A stretch of DNA of 64,000 nucleotides, from the NCBI RefSeq assembly GCF_000003815.2, contig NC_049986.1, positions 2,104,696 to 2,168,695 on the forward strand, written 5' to 3'. Under the pieces are notes generated by a model. The model ran no database searches and was not told the DNA's origin. It worked only from the letters and a program-made list of their open reading frames with translations. Shown piece after piece: positions 35,009 to 46,559 of this stretch. The stretch is from Branchiostoma floridae (lineage: Eukaryota > Chordata > Leptocardii > Amphioxiformes > Branchiostomatidae). The translations under genes were made by a program, and so were the position numbers. How positions within the stretch are numbered: the first letter of the stretch is position 1; each line of letters starts with the position of its first letter.

Positions 35009-35223
35009 GTTCAACTTTATCCGGGGGCTAATTATATAAGTTATATCCGATGCAAAAAAAAACAGGGCACATTCAGTGATGGAAAGTCGAAAAACGATTG
35101 TTAAAACTACATTATTGTGAAGATATTGCCATCTAAAACCATCGTTCGTGGAGGTAGTTGACATCCCTAAATACCCATTTTGTTCAACAACGGATATAGG
35201 TTGCCCCGCGGATAAAGGTAAAC
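35009..35223. mobile_element. small TA-flanked MITE
   Basis: The left end GTTCAACTTTATCCGGGGGC and the right end (reverse complement GTTTACCTTTATCCGCGGGG) are inverted repeats with few mismatches. TA flanks both sides (35007-35008, 35224-35225). No ORF. Confidence 0.6.
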
Positions 35224-35469
35224 TATTTTTAGACCGGGTCAAATCTTCTAATAATAAGTCACGTACACATTACTATCTTATCGTCCCAATGGCTGGAGCA
35301 GTTTTCTAGAAATTGTCTTAAATTGCGAAAGATTCTTTTTCTTTGGAGTGATGATGGACTGAATAGGGTAACAGACATTTTGGACAATTATTTTTTCTCT
35401 GAAATCTGAACATGTTGAACATATTATAACTTATCACTGAAGGATAAACAGAACAGCCACAATATTACA

Positions 35470-37400
35470 TAATTTGATTTTTTCTTAGCAAGGTAAAATT
35501 GCCACAAAAATGGTGACTGTTTACGGGTGTAAAAATCGAGCGTGGTTTGCGAGAAAATTAAAGAAAAAAGTCAATTTTTTTAGCTCAGGAATTGGCCGAC
35601 TGGAGTGAGGTATGTTAACCCTATTCAGACCGGGCTTTTTTGGTCATCACTGGATGGGGGGACATAATGTCGACATAATATCTGACAAGTATGTGACGTT
35701 TGACGGTACGTTGACGTGCGATGACGTAATTATGACGTCATCAATTTAATTATATTGGCCGGACCCATGAAAAAGGGGTATTCTCAGAAAACTTCAAGTT
35801 ATGCTTCAAAAATGTAACAGCAAGTTAACAGAATAATAAAGTTTATTACGACTTGTGTTGCCAATAGCAACATCAATGACGTCAAAAGTACGTCATAAAA
35901 TGACGTCATGCACATCCAAGATACGAGTTGGGCTCCGCCATATTATATCCAACACCTTGAATTTTCGAAAATACTTTTTTGCAACAAATAATCACAAAGG
36001 GCAATGGAAATAGACTAAATTCATTTATTTAGATGTTTTTTGATGAAAAAATACCAGGTAGTTACAAATTTTAAGGGAAAATTAGCTTGTTATTGTTGAT
36101 CTGGCTATACGGTCCGCCATCTTGGATTTTGGGCTGATGACGTCATAATTTATGCGTATATAATTTTTAAAGATATGCTAAATAATCTAAGATTTTATTA
36201 ATGTAACAAAATAGCAGTAATATAGCAAATAAATGTGAAAAATACACTGTTAGAACCAAAAATAGTGATTTTTGGCAAAACTGCCTTTCAACAAACGGTT
36301 GCCATGGTAACACGAAAAAATGGAAAATTCGTCAAAATTCGTGAAATTGTTGCCAACAATATTTTAGGAAAACTCACTAAATTTGGTGGCTCTAGCGTAA
36401 GCCGTTCTGGCGTTATAGGACATCGAAGTCGGCGCGGGCCTCAAAAGCCCCCCCCCCCCCCCCCCCGGTCTGAATAGGGTTAACATGATAGGAGTTAGTT
36501 TCTGAATGAAGAAATTCTCACCATACTACAGGAAATGAAAGAAATAGTAATCTGAAGAAAAGAAGGTATTAGCCCTTGATGTAAAATTTGAGTCTGTACT
36601 CTGCAGGTGGGTGGAGTTGGGCTGTTTTTGTAGCGACTATTTTAGGAGAATTATTTTATATTTCTAGAACGGTAGGCAATAAAATGTAAAAAGTATAATA
36701 TTATGTGCTTTTGTCCAAAGGTTTATCCAGTAATCTGTATGCTAGCAATAGAGGAAGGATTGAAGTAGATCCGTATTTCATGTATTATGAGTTCTAGAAT
36801 ATTGATTTGACCCATTGTTGTTATTATCTGTATATCAGTATATTACCCCAACTAGAAACTGCAATTAATTACATATTTTGGTAATTTCTTAGAAAGTGAT
36901 ATTGCCAAAGAAATGGTGAATGTTTTAGTGTAGAAATAGAGCTTGATTTACCAAAAAGCTAGCATTTTTTAGCTTAGCAGTTATAGCTGACTGGAGTGAG
37001 ATATGTTAACATGAAAGAAGTTTCTCAATGAAGAAATTCTCATCATACTAATGGAAATGAAAGAAAGAGTAATCTTAAGAAAGGAACGTCTTAGCTTTAG
37101 GTTAAGAATTTTAGTCGTTTGTATTCTTGAGGTGAGGTGATTCTGTAGAGACTATTTTATAAAGCCTATCCTATGTTTCTACAACTTTAAAAGCAACTAG
37201 GAAAATGTTAAAACTAGAACTTTACATGTGCATTGCTCCAAAGGGGGTCATCCCGTAATTAATATATGTATGCTCGACAAAGGTGGGTTGGGGAAGATTT
37301 ATAGTAAGTGTTATACTGTTAAGTGTTCTATAGTATCAATTTCATCAATTGTTGTTGTTATTAAGATATAAGTATACAAACTAACTTAAAACTGCAATCA
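35470..37400. repeat. tandem direct duplication; one copy invaded by a MITE
   Basis: Copy A (35485-35618 plus 36484-36800) and copy B (about 36887-37400) share in order TTTCTTAG..ATTGCC, ATGGTGA.TGTTT, TTTTTTAGCT, GCTGACTGGAGTGAG and TATGTTAACATGA, then AGTAATCT.AAGAAA. Copy A is interrupted at TTAA by the element at 35619-36479. Copy B keeps the uninterrupted site at about 36992-37015. Confidence 0.75.
35619..36479. mobile_element. piggyBac-like MITE
   Basis: Flanked by TTAA at 35615-35618 and 36480-36483. Perfect inverted ends CCCTATTCAGACCGGG/CCCGGTCTGAATAGGG, 861 bp. TTAA duplication and CCC-starting ends are hallmarks of piggyBac. The interior holds repeated TGACGTCA-type words, CCATCTTGGATTTTGGGC, CAACAAACGGTTGCCATGG and a poly-C run at the right end. 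No transposase. The insertion is confirmed by the empty site in the neighbouring duplicate. Confidence 0.85.
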
Positions 37401-39409
37401 AATGGTAGAAAAAGCGTTTCCTGGATGTAAATATGTTTAATTTTTATCGCTGCTTCAGTTGCATGGTTTTACAAATTACTTTTGCCGACAGCCTGATTAA
37501 ATTCCACTGTCTGCAGATGTTAGGGTGTAGAAGTTGTAGAGTGGCACGTAACAGTGGAAACCCGTTCAATGGGGGACTAAGCTTAAAGTTTATCATATTC
37601 ATTAGAAAATTTGAGGAGTAATCTTTAAATCTTCAAATAATCTTCAATGAACCAATGAGCTGTGACTGTCATGCCCTAAAATATCGGAGCACAATTAAGA
37701 TTAAATGACTCCATGAAAAGTGGAAAACACACGAACTTCTGTCGATATGAAATTTACAACTCAACTTTCGTCAAACCCAGAACTTCAGATAACCATCAGC
37801 TGAATCTTATCAAGTGACGTCCTGTGATCTAATGAGTAACAATTTCGCCTATTGAAAATCATGTCGGGAACCGAACCCGTCAGGCCTAGGCTGGAAGACA
37901 TTCACTCCTTAGAGACACCGACGCACTTCTGGAAGACACTAAAGAATACATCTTGGTCTGCGATGACAAAGAAAGTACCAGTTCGGAACTCAAAACTCAG
38001 CTTTGACGAAAAACATAATTTCTAGTGCAGGAATGATTTCTTACAATATTCGTACAGAGTACATTGTAAGTGATCAACATTCAAGGACATGTATGTCCTT
38101 GCGACTAGGAGTGACGCTGCTGCAAGACTTAGTAGAAATCAAGCTCTTCAACCATCGTTAACCACCGTGCAGTTTCTCACGCGAAATCGTGGAAATGCCA
38201 CAGCTTTACTGGACACAGATGGTGGAGTAATCATAATGATGTTCTTCTATGGGTACACATGGACGTGCAAGCGTAGGAAGACCATGTTAAACGTTTCAGT
38301 TTTCCGAAGACATTTGCTGCCCAGTGGAAGATCCACAGGAATCTATATAGGATAGAGGTGGATGGAGGGAGAGAGTCATTGATATCCGTGCAACCAGCAC
38401 GACTGGATGATGATACTACGACATCAGTTACACGTACGTCGTAAATACTCCATCGAACTTTTACAGTTATTATCTATCTGCCGATGTTAACAGCGACTGT
38501 CTAAAATCTGCACGAAGACTGCAACAGGAGAAAACGGACATTCAAGACATGGCAAAGAACTTACTTTTTTAGTCTACATTTTGGAAAGACATCTGTAAAG
38601 AGGTTCTGGCATGTCACAGTTCATGGATTGGATATTCTCCTTTCGGTTAACTTATAGAAATATAGTCCCCCATTAAACTGGTGCCTATGGCACGTGGTAT
38701 TAGGTAATGAATGTACTGGCTGTAATACCTTGCAGACTGACTAAGTACCTTACAATGTAGTATCACTAACGTTGTAATCAAGTTTATTTGTCATAAAATG
38801 CTCAGTTTTCGTAATTGAGAACTAAGAACGACCCTCATGTAATGTTAAATGCTAATTTTTACATTATGTCCGGTAGTTTGAACCTGACGTAAAAAACACG
38901 AAGGAATTCAACACATAAACATTGTTAATATATGGATCATCAACATAAAGCAAATATTTATTTGAGGAGTTTTTATCGGTCCATATGGTTCTAATGCTAA
39001 TGTTAGCAGTTTGTGATGTCATATAAAAATCTACATGGATTGGTCATGGATATAGCTGATGCTTGTTTATACATTTTAGAGTAAGTTATTCTTATTAAGT
39101 ATTTTTCAAGAATCACATATAATGCAGTGTTTGTATCCAACTTTGGTGTTTGAAATATATCTACGTAGTATATGTAAAAAACTACATGACATTTATAACT
39201 AGTGTATGGTTAAGTTGTCGACATATCTCAACCTTAAATAAGTGCCACTACGAGCGCTTTACGGAGACACGTAATTATGGCTTAAACATAGTATTCACGA
39301 ATGTGTTAACATTACGTAAAGTAACTTAAAGAATGCCAATACGACACATTTAAGCACACTGTAAGATTGCTTAAAGAGCGGTTTTCATGCAGTGATATAT
39401 GACTGTTGT
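37401..39409. other. gene-free stretch
   Basis: The longest frame (88 codons, 38089-38355) has no recognisable domain or exon signals. No element identified. Confidence 0.45.
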
Positions 39410-40250
39410 CTACTTGGCCAATATGCACCATTTTTCAGCGACATCTGAAGCCTGATAGAGCTTATCCCACTGTAGGTGTGTGTCTGCACGAATGTGCGGA
39501 ACGAAACGGGTAGGTACACTATTGTTTAAACAGCAGTTACGAGGGGCGTTCAATAAGTAATAACTCTGACTCATTTCCCATAGCAGGGGATTAATGAAAC
39601 TTGGCACAGTCTTTCTCTTCATAGGAACCACCCAGAGTCATGCATTTCTCCCATCATTTGATGCAGCTCTGGACACCGTTTTTGTAGGACACCCCAGGTT
39701 GGTCCTCCAACAGATGCCTCATCAATGGCAGAAGAGGAACGACCAGGTCTGGGAGCTGTTTCCACAGACTTCCGGCCATGTTTGAATTCAGGATGCCAGC
39801 GTTTTACAAGGTCAAATGATGGGGCATCATCACCATAAGTTTCTTTCATTTCATCAAGAGTCTCCTTTGGTGTGAGTCCTTTCAAATACAAAAACCGGAT
39901 CACTGCGCGACACTCAATTGGCTCCATTTCACACCTGGTCCATTTCACACCTAACTCAGTTCAAACACCAGTAAATCAGAAACCACAGTTAGTTCAGAGC
40001 TCTTTTTTGCAACTTAAACTATAGAGATATGAATCATTACACAATCAAAATTTCATCTAGATCAGACAACTGAAAGTGATTCAGAGTTATTATTTATTGA
40101 ACGCCCCTCGTATATAGTATTTACACCAGTCGTGTTAGTCTTTGGTCTGGTAGTTTCTAGTTTCCAGTAGTCCTATTGACATGCTTGTCTCAGATCTGAA
40201 ATTCTTACAAACGTATTTTTTTTTTGCTGTAAGGAGTGCAATGGAAAAGA
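39410..40250 (-). repeat. interspersed repeat R, copy invaded by a mariner
   Basis: In reverse complement, 40250-40113 and 39537-39410 match 46560-46740 continuously (GACTAACACGACTGGT...TGCTGTTTAAACAATAG...GTACCTACCCGTTTCGTTC). The mariner at 39540-40110 breaks the match. Both copies share a short frame (NNSVPTRFV-H---DTH-QWD-LYQA), but an upstream stop in this copy argues against a real protein. Confidence 0.7.
39540..40110 (-). mobile_element. deleted mariner element
   Basis: Ends CGAGGGGCGTTCAATAAGTA and (reverse complement) CGAGGGGCGTTCAATAAATA, flanked by TA on both sides (39538-39539, 40111-40112). Total 571 bp against about 1.3 kb for a complete mariner. The minus strand keeps the transposase N-terminal helix-turn-helix (CRAVIRFLYLKGLTPKETLD, PSFDLVKRWHPEFKHGR, PRPGRSSSA) from about 39927, then jumps to C-terminal coding sequence. 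The catalytic DDE/D domain is deleted, so it can only move in trans. Confidence 0.85.
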
Positions 40251-40259
40251 AGTAAAGTA

Positions 40260-40915
40260 TAACAAAAGACTCACTTGCCTTGTGTGCTTCTACTTCTTCT
40301 TTAGTTTCTATTATGCAAGCTTGAAGACATTGGTGACCAAATGAAGTTTATCTGACGGGAAGAGGTATTCATAGAAAGATATGAAATCACTTGTAATGGC
40401 AGAGCTTTTTGTCAGTATTTCAAGACGCTAAGACATTATATATCAACCGATAATAAACCTATGTGTGGAGCGTTAGTGAAACTCAAAACGTACAAGAAAG
40501 CTTCATAGTCAATCATTCATTCTAGCCCCTCAGCAAATAAAAGGCGGATTTAGAAAACAGACAGCTGGGGCGATTTATCCATAATTGATCCCTAGTACAA
40601 ATGTATTTAGGTGGTTCGGCTAAGCCTCAAGAACATAAGCTATATACTGACTCTTATTGATAATGTAAATACGCAGTTATGTTAAAGTTGTCGTTAGAAA
40701 TCATATGAGCTCTCAAAGCAGATGTTGGGTGAAGGATTATAATTCTTCCTGAGTTACGGACAGGCTTTTCTGGCAATCCCTTCCCTTAATTAACTACATA
40801 AACTCTTAGCTTTAATCATATGAAAATAGAAGCATTTAATGGGGCATTGTAGAAGTCATGCAGAGAATTATTGTGTGTCATTGCAGAATGGGCTAGGGTA
40901 TTCTGTCCACTGGAA
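40260..40915. other. gene-free stretch
   Basis: No supported coding or mobile feature. Confidence 0.45.
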
Positions 40916-40920
40916 TCTTT

Positions 40921-41029
40921 ACATGGATCACAAGCGCCCCCTATTAATTAGGTGCAGTACTGCACCACTACATTGTGAATAATGCTGTTGTACTGCAACC
41001 AATTAATAGGTGTCGCTTATGATCCATGT
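40921..41029. repeat. foldback element, 40-bp arms
   Basis: The left arm 40921-40960 (ACATGGATCACAAGCGCCCC...) and the right arm 40990-41029 (...GTCGCTTATGATCCATGT) are near-perfect inverted repeats around a 29-base loop, able to form a long hairpin. A minimal MITE or an RNA hairpin source. No target duplication is obvious. Confidence 0.75.
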
Positions 41030-41039
41030 ACCGACTATA

Positions 41040-41689
41040 GTTAGGTCGAGTTGTTTTCCTTTGCTACAGTCTTCACCGTCGTCAGTCTTATGTTACACAA
41101 AGTAAAGAAAGAAAGTGTAAAGATGGCTTTATGGCAGTGAAAATAAGCGAACTCTACGACACGAATTATTTTATATATTTGTTTTCCTGTTAAAAGAGAC
41201 ACTTGGAGTGGAATAGACCACCTGATCACACCTGTCCATCGTCTGTGGGTTACTGTAATTGAATTAGCTGTACTGTAAAACATATATGTCAAGCTGTATC
41301 TTTGTAAGAGCTCGAGCCTTCTTGAAAGGCATAAAAAAGCAAGGAAACACAATAAGTTTCGATCATGATATTTTGCTATATTTCACTTCTCATATATTGT
41401 GCCAAATGAGTCACAACATACATGTACATGTGATTGGAAGGCAGTTTCACTGAAATATAAGAACATTTATTTCTCTGAATGACTGAAATTGAATTATAAA
41501 GAACTGTGTAAAAGAATTAAAGTTCACTTTTTGCATACTGAACATACAGAGGAAGGTAAATTGAGGAGTCAAATAGTAGTCTTATGCCAGCTTCGTATCT
41601 TACACAAACACATTACGTTTGAAAACACAATTAATCTGTTAAATACTTTAAAAGGAACCAATAAACCATGCACATGTAGCTATAAATAG
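41040..41689. other. gene-free stretch
   Basis: Short open frames only; nothing recognised. Confidence 0.4.
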
Positions 41690-41970
41690 ATCTGATGCGT
41701 TCATAAGGCGTAGTTGAGTCATCAGGCTATTTCATAACCTGACCTGACCTGTGCCCAGGCGTGGCGCTCGCCCATTGGTCAGCCCATTTGATGAGATTAG
41801 GAAGGGAAGGTCCCGCGGCAGGTGTGCGCTAGCGCTTGCCCATTGGTCAGCCTATTTGATGAGATTAGATAGGGAAGGTCCCGCGGCAGGTGTGCGCTCG
41901 CCCATTGGTCAGCCCATTTGATGAGATTAGGAAGGGAGGTCCCGCGGCAGGTGTGCAGGCAAGAGTTGCC
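41690..41970. repeat. CCAAT-containing minisatellite, three units of 62-68 bp
   Basis: CCCATTGGTCAGCC (one copy CCTATT downstream) starts at 41771, 41839 and 41901. Each is followed by ATTTGATGAGATTAG and GGTCCCGCGGCAGGTGTG. ATTGG is the reverse complement of a CCAAT box. The leader GGCGTAGTTGAGTC precedes it, as at the second locus 42430-42590. Confidence 0.8.
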
Positions 41971-42164
41971 TTGTTTCCGCACAAGCCGACCTGATGACCA
42001 ACGTTTAGGAGCCAAACAAATCGCCTGGTTATCAACATAGTAACAGCATATCAGGGATCGGTGCCTGCCTTCGGTAGGCTGCTTTCTCCATTTCTTCCCG
42101 CGATATAAATCGCTCGAACCTTCCTCTACTTTTAGCTTGCATTTAGATATGCGCTGCACGTTCG

Positions 42165-42187
42165 GTGCGCTATAAAAGCATACTTTC
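42165..42187 (+). promoter_or_regulatory. TATA-like box between the CCAAT repeats
   Basis: GCGCTATAAAAGCATAC at about 42167-42183 is a good TATA element with CCAAT-type words 270-400 bp upstream. The ATG at 42188 lies too close to serve as the start of a message driven from it, and the 102-codon frame there has no domain. Recorded as a possible core promoter only. Confidence 0.25.
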
Positions 42188-42429
42188 ATGGTCGACATAG
42201 CGGGAAAAGTAGGAGCTGCCCGCCTTGTGCGACTGAATGGTGTTCGGGAACCATTTACGTCCGCACGCCCGCCTCGTTCGCGAACACCGCTGTTGGCTCA
42301 GTGCTTCGCGACAGTACTTTTGTTTTGTTTTAATAACATTATGATTTTTTTTTTCTTTTCTTCCCGCCTTGACGAAGGTTTCAGCGACTTAAGTAACGGA
42401 AAAGAGAAGGAAGAAGCATCGAAAAGTCA

Positions 42430-42590
42430 CCGATCTCGGGTGCATTCATACGGCGTAGTTGAGTCGTCAGGCAGGCTATTTCCCAACATGATATGAACTG
42501 TGCCCAGGCGTGTGCGCTCGCCCATTGGTCAGCCCATTTGATGAGATTAGGAAGGGAAGGTCCCGCGGCAGGTGTGCAGGCAAGACTTTT
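42430..42590. repeat. single unit of the CCAAT minisatellite family
   Basis: Leader GGCGTAGTTGAGTCGTCAGG and one CCCATTGGTCAGCC...GGTCCCGCGGCAGG unit (42521 on), in the same orientation as 41690-41970. The intervening 450 bp is unrelated, so the locus looks like a direct duplication of the leader plus array. Confidence 0.75.
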
Positions 42591-42599
42591 AAGGAAAAT

Positions 42600-43604
42600 G
42601 TCTGTATGCTAAGATATTGTTTTGTTAGTCAACCAGGGAGAAACAAACCAATCAAACCATACTTTTTAGGCATGTTGCATTTTATTGAAGGTATGTCAGA
42701 TATTCCGTGGATCATACAAACAATTTCATGTCATATTTTCTATTACAGCTAAACTCTAACATGGACAGATATTAGTTCCATTTGAATGTAAGGCATATTT
42801 ACAACCGAAAAAATCTCTTGAGGAATTCAAGTCGTTAGAAGGTCGACAAAAACGTGTCGTTCATACTGATTAGCGGTCTTAACAGCCTCTAGAGATGTAC
42901 ACGTGTTAATAGCTACATACATATATAGTCAATGTTATCTACAGTACTAACAAACTTGCGATTTCGACGACGATATCTTAAAAATGTTAATCTTAGTTAT
43001 ATGACAGATAAGCGTACATGTTACCTACTCTAAAAAGAACAATAAACAGTTCAAGTCCATACCATTTAGCTATTTTATCCACACTCAAATATCTAAAATC
43101 TAGAAGGACGCTTTCATTATTGTACCCAACTAGCTACATAGATCTAGCATTCTAGAATTCCATAGAACGTACAAAAATGAAAATATACAAAATTGTCAGT
43201 GGTTTTTCAATGGTTAATTTGGCAAAAATCTTCCCCAAGCCGAAACCACCACTTTTCCTAAATTTCAACACAAAGAACACATTGGCGTTGTAGTCTCCAC
43301 GTGGATTAATAAGAAAATAAGAATGCAATCAGATCGCCAGTATACTTTAATGTCTCTCTAAACAGCCTACAACCATTACATTCTAGGACAAAACATCAAA
43401 TTTGCGTGTGCGGACTGAAAAATTTACACGAGCAAACTTTGGTCCGTTGCTTCTCTGAGTCCAACTTGTCTCTTCCAATTTCCCCTCATACCGAACGTGT
43501 CTATATTCTTCACATCGATATCTGTACATGTGAACTTCTATTGCTGTTGGTTCGCTTGTTGCTCCGCGTGGACGGTTTGACTGACGAAAGCTTGTACTGC
43601 ATTC
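42600..43604. other. gene-free stretch, possible 3' region of the minus-strand zinc-finger gene
   Basis: No coding evidence. A minus-strand AATAAA (TTTATT at about 42681) could end the zinc-finger transcript about 0.9 kb downstream of its coding region. Confidence 0.4.
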
Positions 43605-44518
43605 TTAACGCGTGTATGGTTTCTCACCGGTGTGAGTCCTCATATGACTTTTTAGAGAACCCAGCCCACTAAAATCCATACTGCATTTTTCACATTTGTA
43701 TGGCTTCTCACCAGTGTGTGTTCGCATGTGCATCTTTAGATTACAGCGTTCACTAAACTGTCTGCTGCACTCCTCACATGTGTATGGTTTCTCACCTGTG
43801 TGAGTTCGCATATGACTTTTCAGAGAACCGAGCACACGGAACTGTTTGCTGCATTTATCGCATCTATAGGGCTTCTCACCTGTATGAGTTCTTATGTGCC
43901 TCTTGAGACTTCTCAGCTCACTAAACTGTTTGCTGCATTCATCACATGTATAGGGTTTTTCACCGGTATGAACCCGCATGTGACTCTTTAGATGGTCAAG
44001 CTGATTGAACTGTCTGCCGCACTCTTCGCATTTGTGAGGTTTCTCACAAGTGTGAGTCCTCAGATTACCCAGCTCACTAAACTGTTTGTTGCACTTCTTG
44101 CATTTGTAAGGTTTCTCACCAGTGTGAGTCCGCATATGCTTCTCCAGGGAACCCAGCTCGCTAAACGGTTTGCTGAATTCATCACATCTAAGGGCTTTTC
44201 ACCGGTATGAGTCCTCATGTGCCTCTTCAGATTACACATCACACTAAACTGTTTGCTGCATTCTTCGCACCTATACGGCTTCTCTCCGGTATGAGTCCGC
44301 ATGTGTATCTTCAGCTGACTCAGCATACTAAACTGTCTGCTACAATCCTCGCACCTAACTGGTTTCTCGCCCGTGTGAGTACGCATGTGTCTCTTCCAGT
44401 CGTTCAATCGACGAAACTCCTTGTCGCACTCGCCACACTTGTGTGTACGCGGAAGATCCTCTCCACGTCCATTACTTCCCTTCTCTTTTTCCATATGAGA
44501 TACAGCCTGGGTCGCCAT
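43605..44518 (-). pseudogene. C2H2 zinc-finger gene, third paralogue, frameshifted
   Basis: Starts MATQAVSHMEKEKGSNGRG at ATG 44518, shortly after an acceptor-like CAGTGTCAG. The N-terminal design matches the two genes in the inverted duplication (MATRAG...). Three fingers (HKCGECDKEF, VRCEDCSRQF, YRCEECSKQF) precede a one-base deletion near 44188 (GCCCTTAGATG where TATAGATG is expected), which ends that frame. The fingers resume in another frame, with at least six more (YKCKKCNKQF ... YKCEKCSMDF). One finger lacks part of its helix (LGNLRTHTCEKP). The frame stops at 43605-43607, in what was another finger (ACGCGTTAAGAATGC). Probably a pseudogene. Same family role: nuclear DNA binding. Confidence 0.8.
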
Positions 44519-44529
44519 GTTGAGTAGGT

Positions 44530-45217
44530 CTCTGACACTGGAGGAATGGAAATGAATGTCAACATCTAGGAAAAAACGGTTTGTTTCATGACAAAGTCCA
44601 ATCAAACGACTCAACTGACAAGCACAAACAACGTTATGTTGATAAAAGAAAATTGTTGCTGCCTTTTTACAATAGAAATTGTCTGTTATGATATTCTGCA
44701 TAATAGAAACCGCCTTGAAATAGGCTTACTTCGCAGACTTCTAGCAAATGTTTGCTTTTATATTTCAGGGCGAGCTGAGATCTGAGCCCGACTGTAAAAA
44801 AATTAAGTTGCTGACGATTGAAGCGAGCCGCTACTGCAACTAATAACAGATCTAGCTCTCTATAACTCGCGGTAAAGGCGTTTAAATCCGAACCTTTTGT
44901 TTTATTCACCTTCGTAGTGGGTCCTTGATTGTTTGTTTTTCGCCTTCGCAGAAATACATACAAAGAGGTGTCAAAAACACTTCTGAATCCTAAATCTGCC
45001 AAAAGATAATTTTGCCCGGAAATTCGTTTCTTTGATAAAGGGCCATTCAGCCGAGAGAAGAGGCACCTACGTATAAGCCCTCTCACAGAAATCAAAACAC
45101 ATGTGCGGTATGTCTAAGGAAAAGGGCTCGAAAAAGAATCCCAAGAGCAGTCCTTGTCTTGACCATTGTTTTGATTTACATAACAACGTCAAGACGGGTT
45201 TTGTTTTCTTTTTTCAG
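44530..45217. other. gene-free stretch between two divergent genes
   Basis: Intergenic space between the minus-strand zinc-finger gene and the plus-strand exon at 45218, so it may hold both promoters. A 142-codon minus frame (44667-45095) shows no domain. Confidence 0.4.
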
Positions 45218-45345
45218 GCCAGATGACATCCACGGGAGCTGGTATCCGTGTTGCCAGGACAGCCCCAACAAAGACCAGCAACTCGGCTCATGGATGTTCT
45301 AGCTATCAGGCTAATACGGACAGCAAACAAGTATTTTCTACGCTG
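45218..45345 (+). CDS. possible N-terminal cytoplasmic exon of a type II membrane protein
   Basis: A strong acceptor (TTTTGTTTTCTTTTTTCAG) ends at 45217 and a strong donor (CTG/GTAAGT) follows 45345. Only one of three frames is open. It contains ATG 45223 and reads MTSTGAGIRVARTAPTKTSN then SAHGCSSYQANTDSKQVFST. This is hydrophilic and Ser/Thr-rich, as expected for the cytoplasmic start of a type II protein whose transmembrane exon is at 52109. It ends in phase 0 while the next recognised exon begins in phase 1, so at least one exon is missing between them (perhaps in a gap), or the exons belong to different genes. Confidence 0.5.
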
Positions 45346-45349
45346 GTAA

Positions 45350-46459
45350 GTATTACTAAACAAACCACACAACCTTACATGTTACAGAGGGACTATCTAA
45401 CACGTTCACATACCTGACTCCATAATCAAAGTATCACACTACAAACTACACAACCTTACATGCTACAGAGGAACTATCTAACACGTTCACATACCTGACT
45501 CCATAATCAAAGTATTACACTACAAACTACACAACCTTACACGCTACAGAGGGACTATCTAACACGTTCACATACCTGACTCCATAATCAAAGTATTACA
45601 CTACAAACTATACAACCTTACATGCTACAGAGGGACTATCTAACACGTTCACATACCTGACTTCATAATCAAAGTATTACACTATAAACTACACAACCTT
45701 ACATGCTAGAGAGGGACTATCTAACACGTTCACATACCTGACTCCATAATCAAAGTATTACAAACTACACAACCTTACATGCTACAGAGGGACTATCTAA
45801 CACGTTCACATACCTGACTCCATAATCAAAGTATTACAAACTACACAACCTTACATGCTACAGAGGGACTATCTAACGCGTTCACATACCTGACTCCATA
45901 ATCAAAGTATTACACTACAAACTACACAACCTTACATGCTACAGAGGGACTATCTAACACGTTCACATACCTGACTCCATAATCAAAGTATTACACTACA
46001 AACTACACCACCTTACATGCTACAGAGGGACTATCAAACACGTTCACATACCTGACTCCATAATCAAATTATTACACTACAAACTACACAACCTTACACG
46101 CTACAGAGGGACTATCTAACACGTTCACATACCTGACTCCATAATCAAAGTATTACACTACAAACTATACAACCTTACATGCTACAGAGGGACTATCTAA
46201 CACGTTCACATACCTGACTCCATAATCAAAGTATTACAAACTACACAACCTTACATGCTACAGAGGGACTATCTAACACGTTCACATACCTGACTTTATA
46301 ATCAAGTATTACACTACAAACTACACAACCTTCCAATGTACAGAGGGACTATCTACCACGTTCACATACCTGACTCCATAATCAAAGTATTACACTACAA
46401 ACTACACAACCTTACATGCTACAGAGGGACTATCTACCACGTTCACATCCTGACTCCAT
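45350..46459 (+). repeat. minisatellite, about 81-bp unit, roughly 14 copies
   Basis: The unit contains CTACACAACCTTACATGCTA, CAGAGGGACTATCTAACACG and TTCACATACCTGACTCCATA, then ATCAAAGTATTACACTA. Copies are very similar; some lack about seven bases. The array begins right at the splice donor of the preceding exon and runs into an assembly gap, so its real length is unknown. Confidence 0.95.
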
Positions 46460-46559
46460 NNNNNNNNNNNNNNNNNNNNNNNNNNNNNNNNNNNNNNNNN
46501 NNNNNNNNNNNNNNNNNNNNNNNNNNNNNNNNNNNNNNNNNNNNNNNNNNNNNNNNNNN
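46460..46559. other. assembly gap (100 N)
   Basis: Fixed-size N run, entered from within the minisatellite. Confidence 1.

Noticed and set aside
38089-38355. 88-codon plus-strand frame
   Set aside because: No domain, no splice or promoter evidence, surrounded by non-coding sequence.
41797-42198. 133-codon minus-strand frame with repeated CRGT words
   Set aside because: Produced by translating the CCAAT-type minisatellite.
42188-42496. 102-codon frame next to a TATA-like box
   Set aside because: The ATG is too close to the TATA box to be in its transcript, and the sequence contains poly-Phe from a T run.
45350-46459. CRISPR-like array
   Set aside because: Tandem units have no unique spacers and the host is an animal. 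It is a minisatellite.
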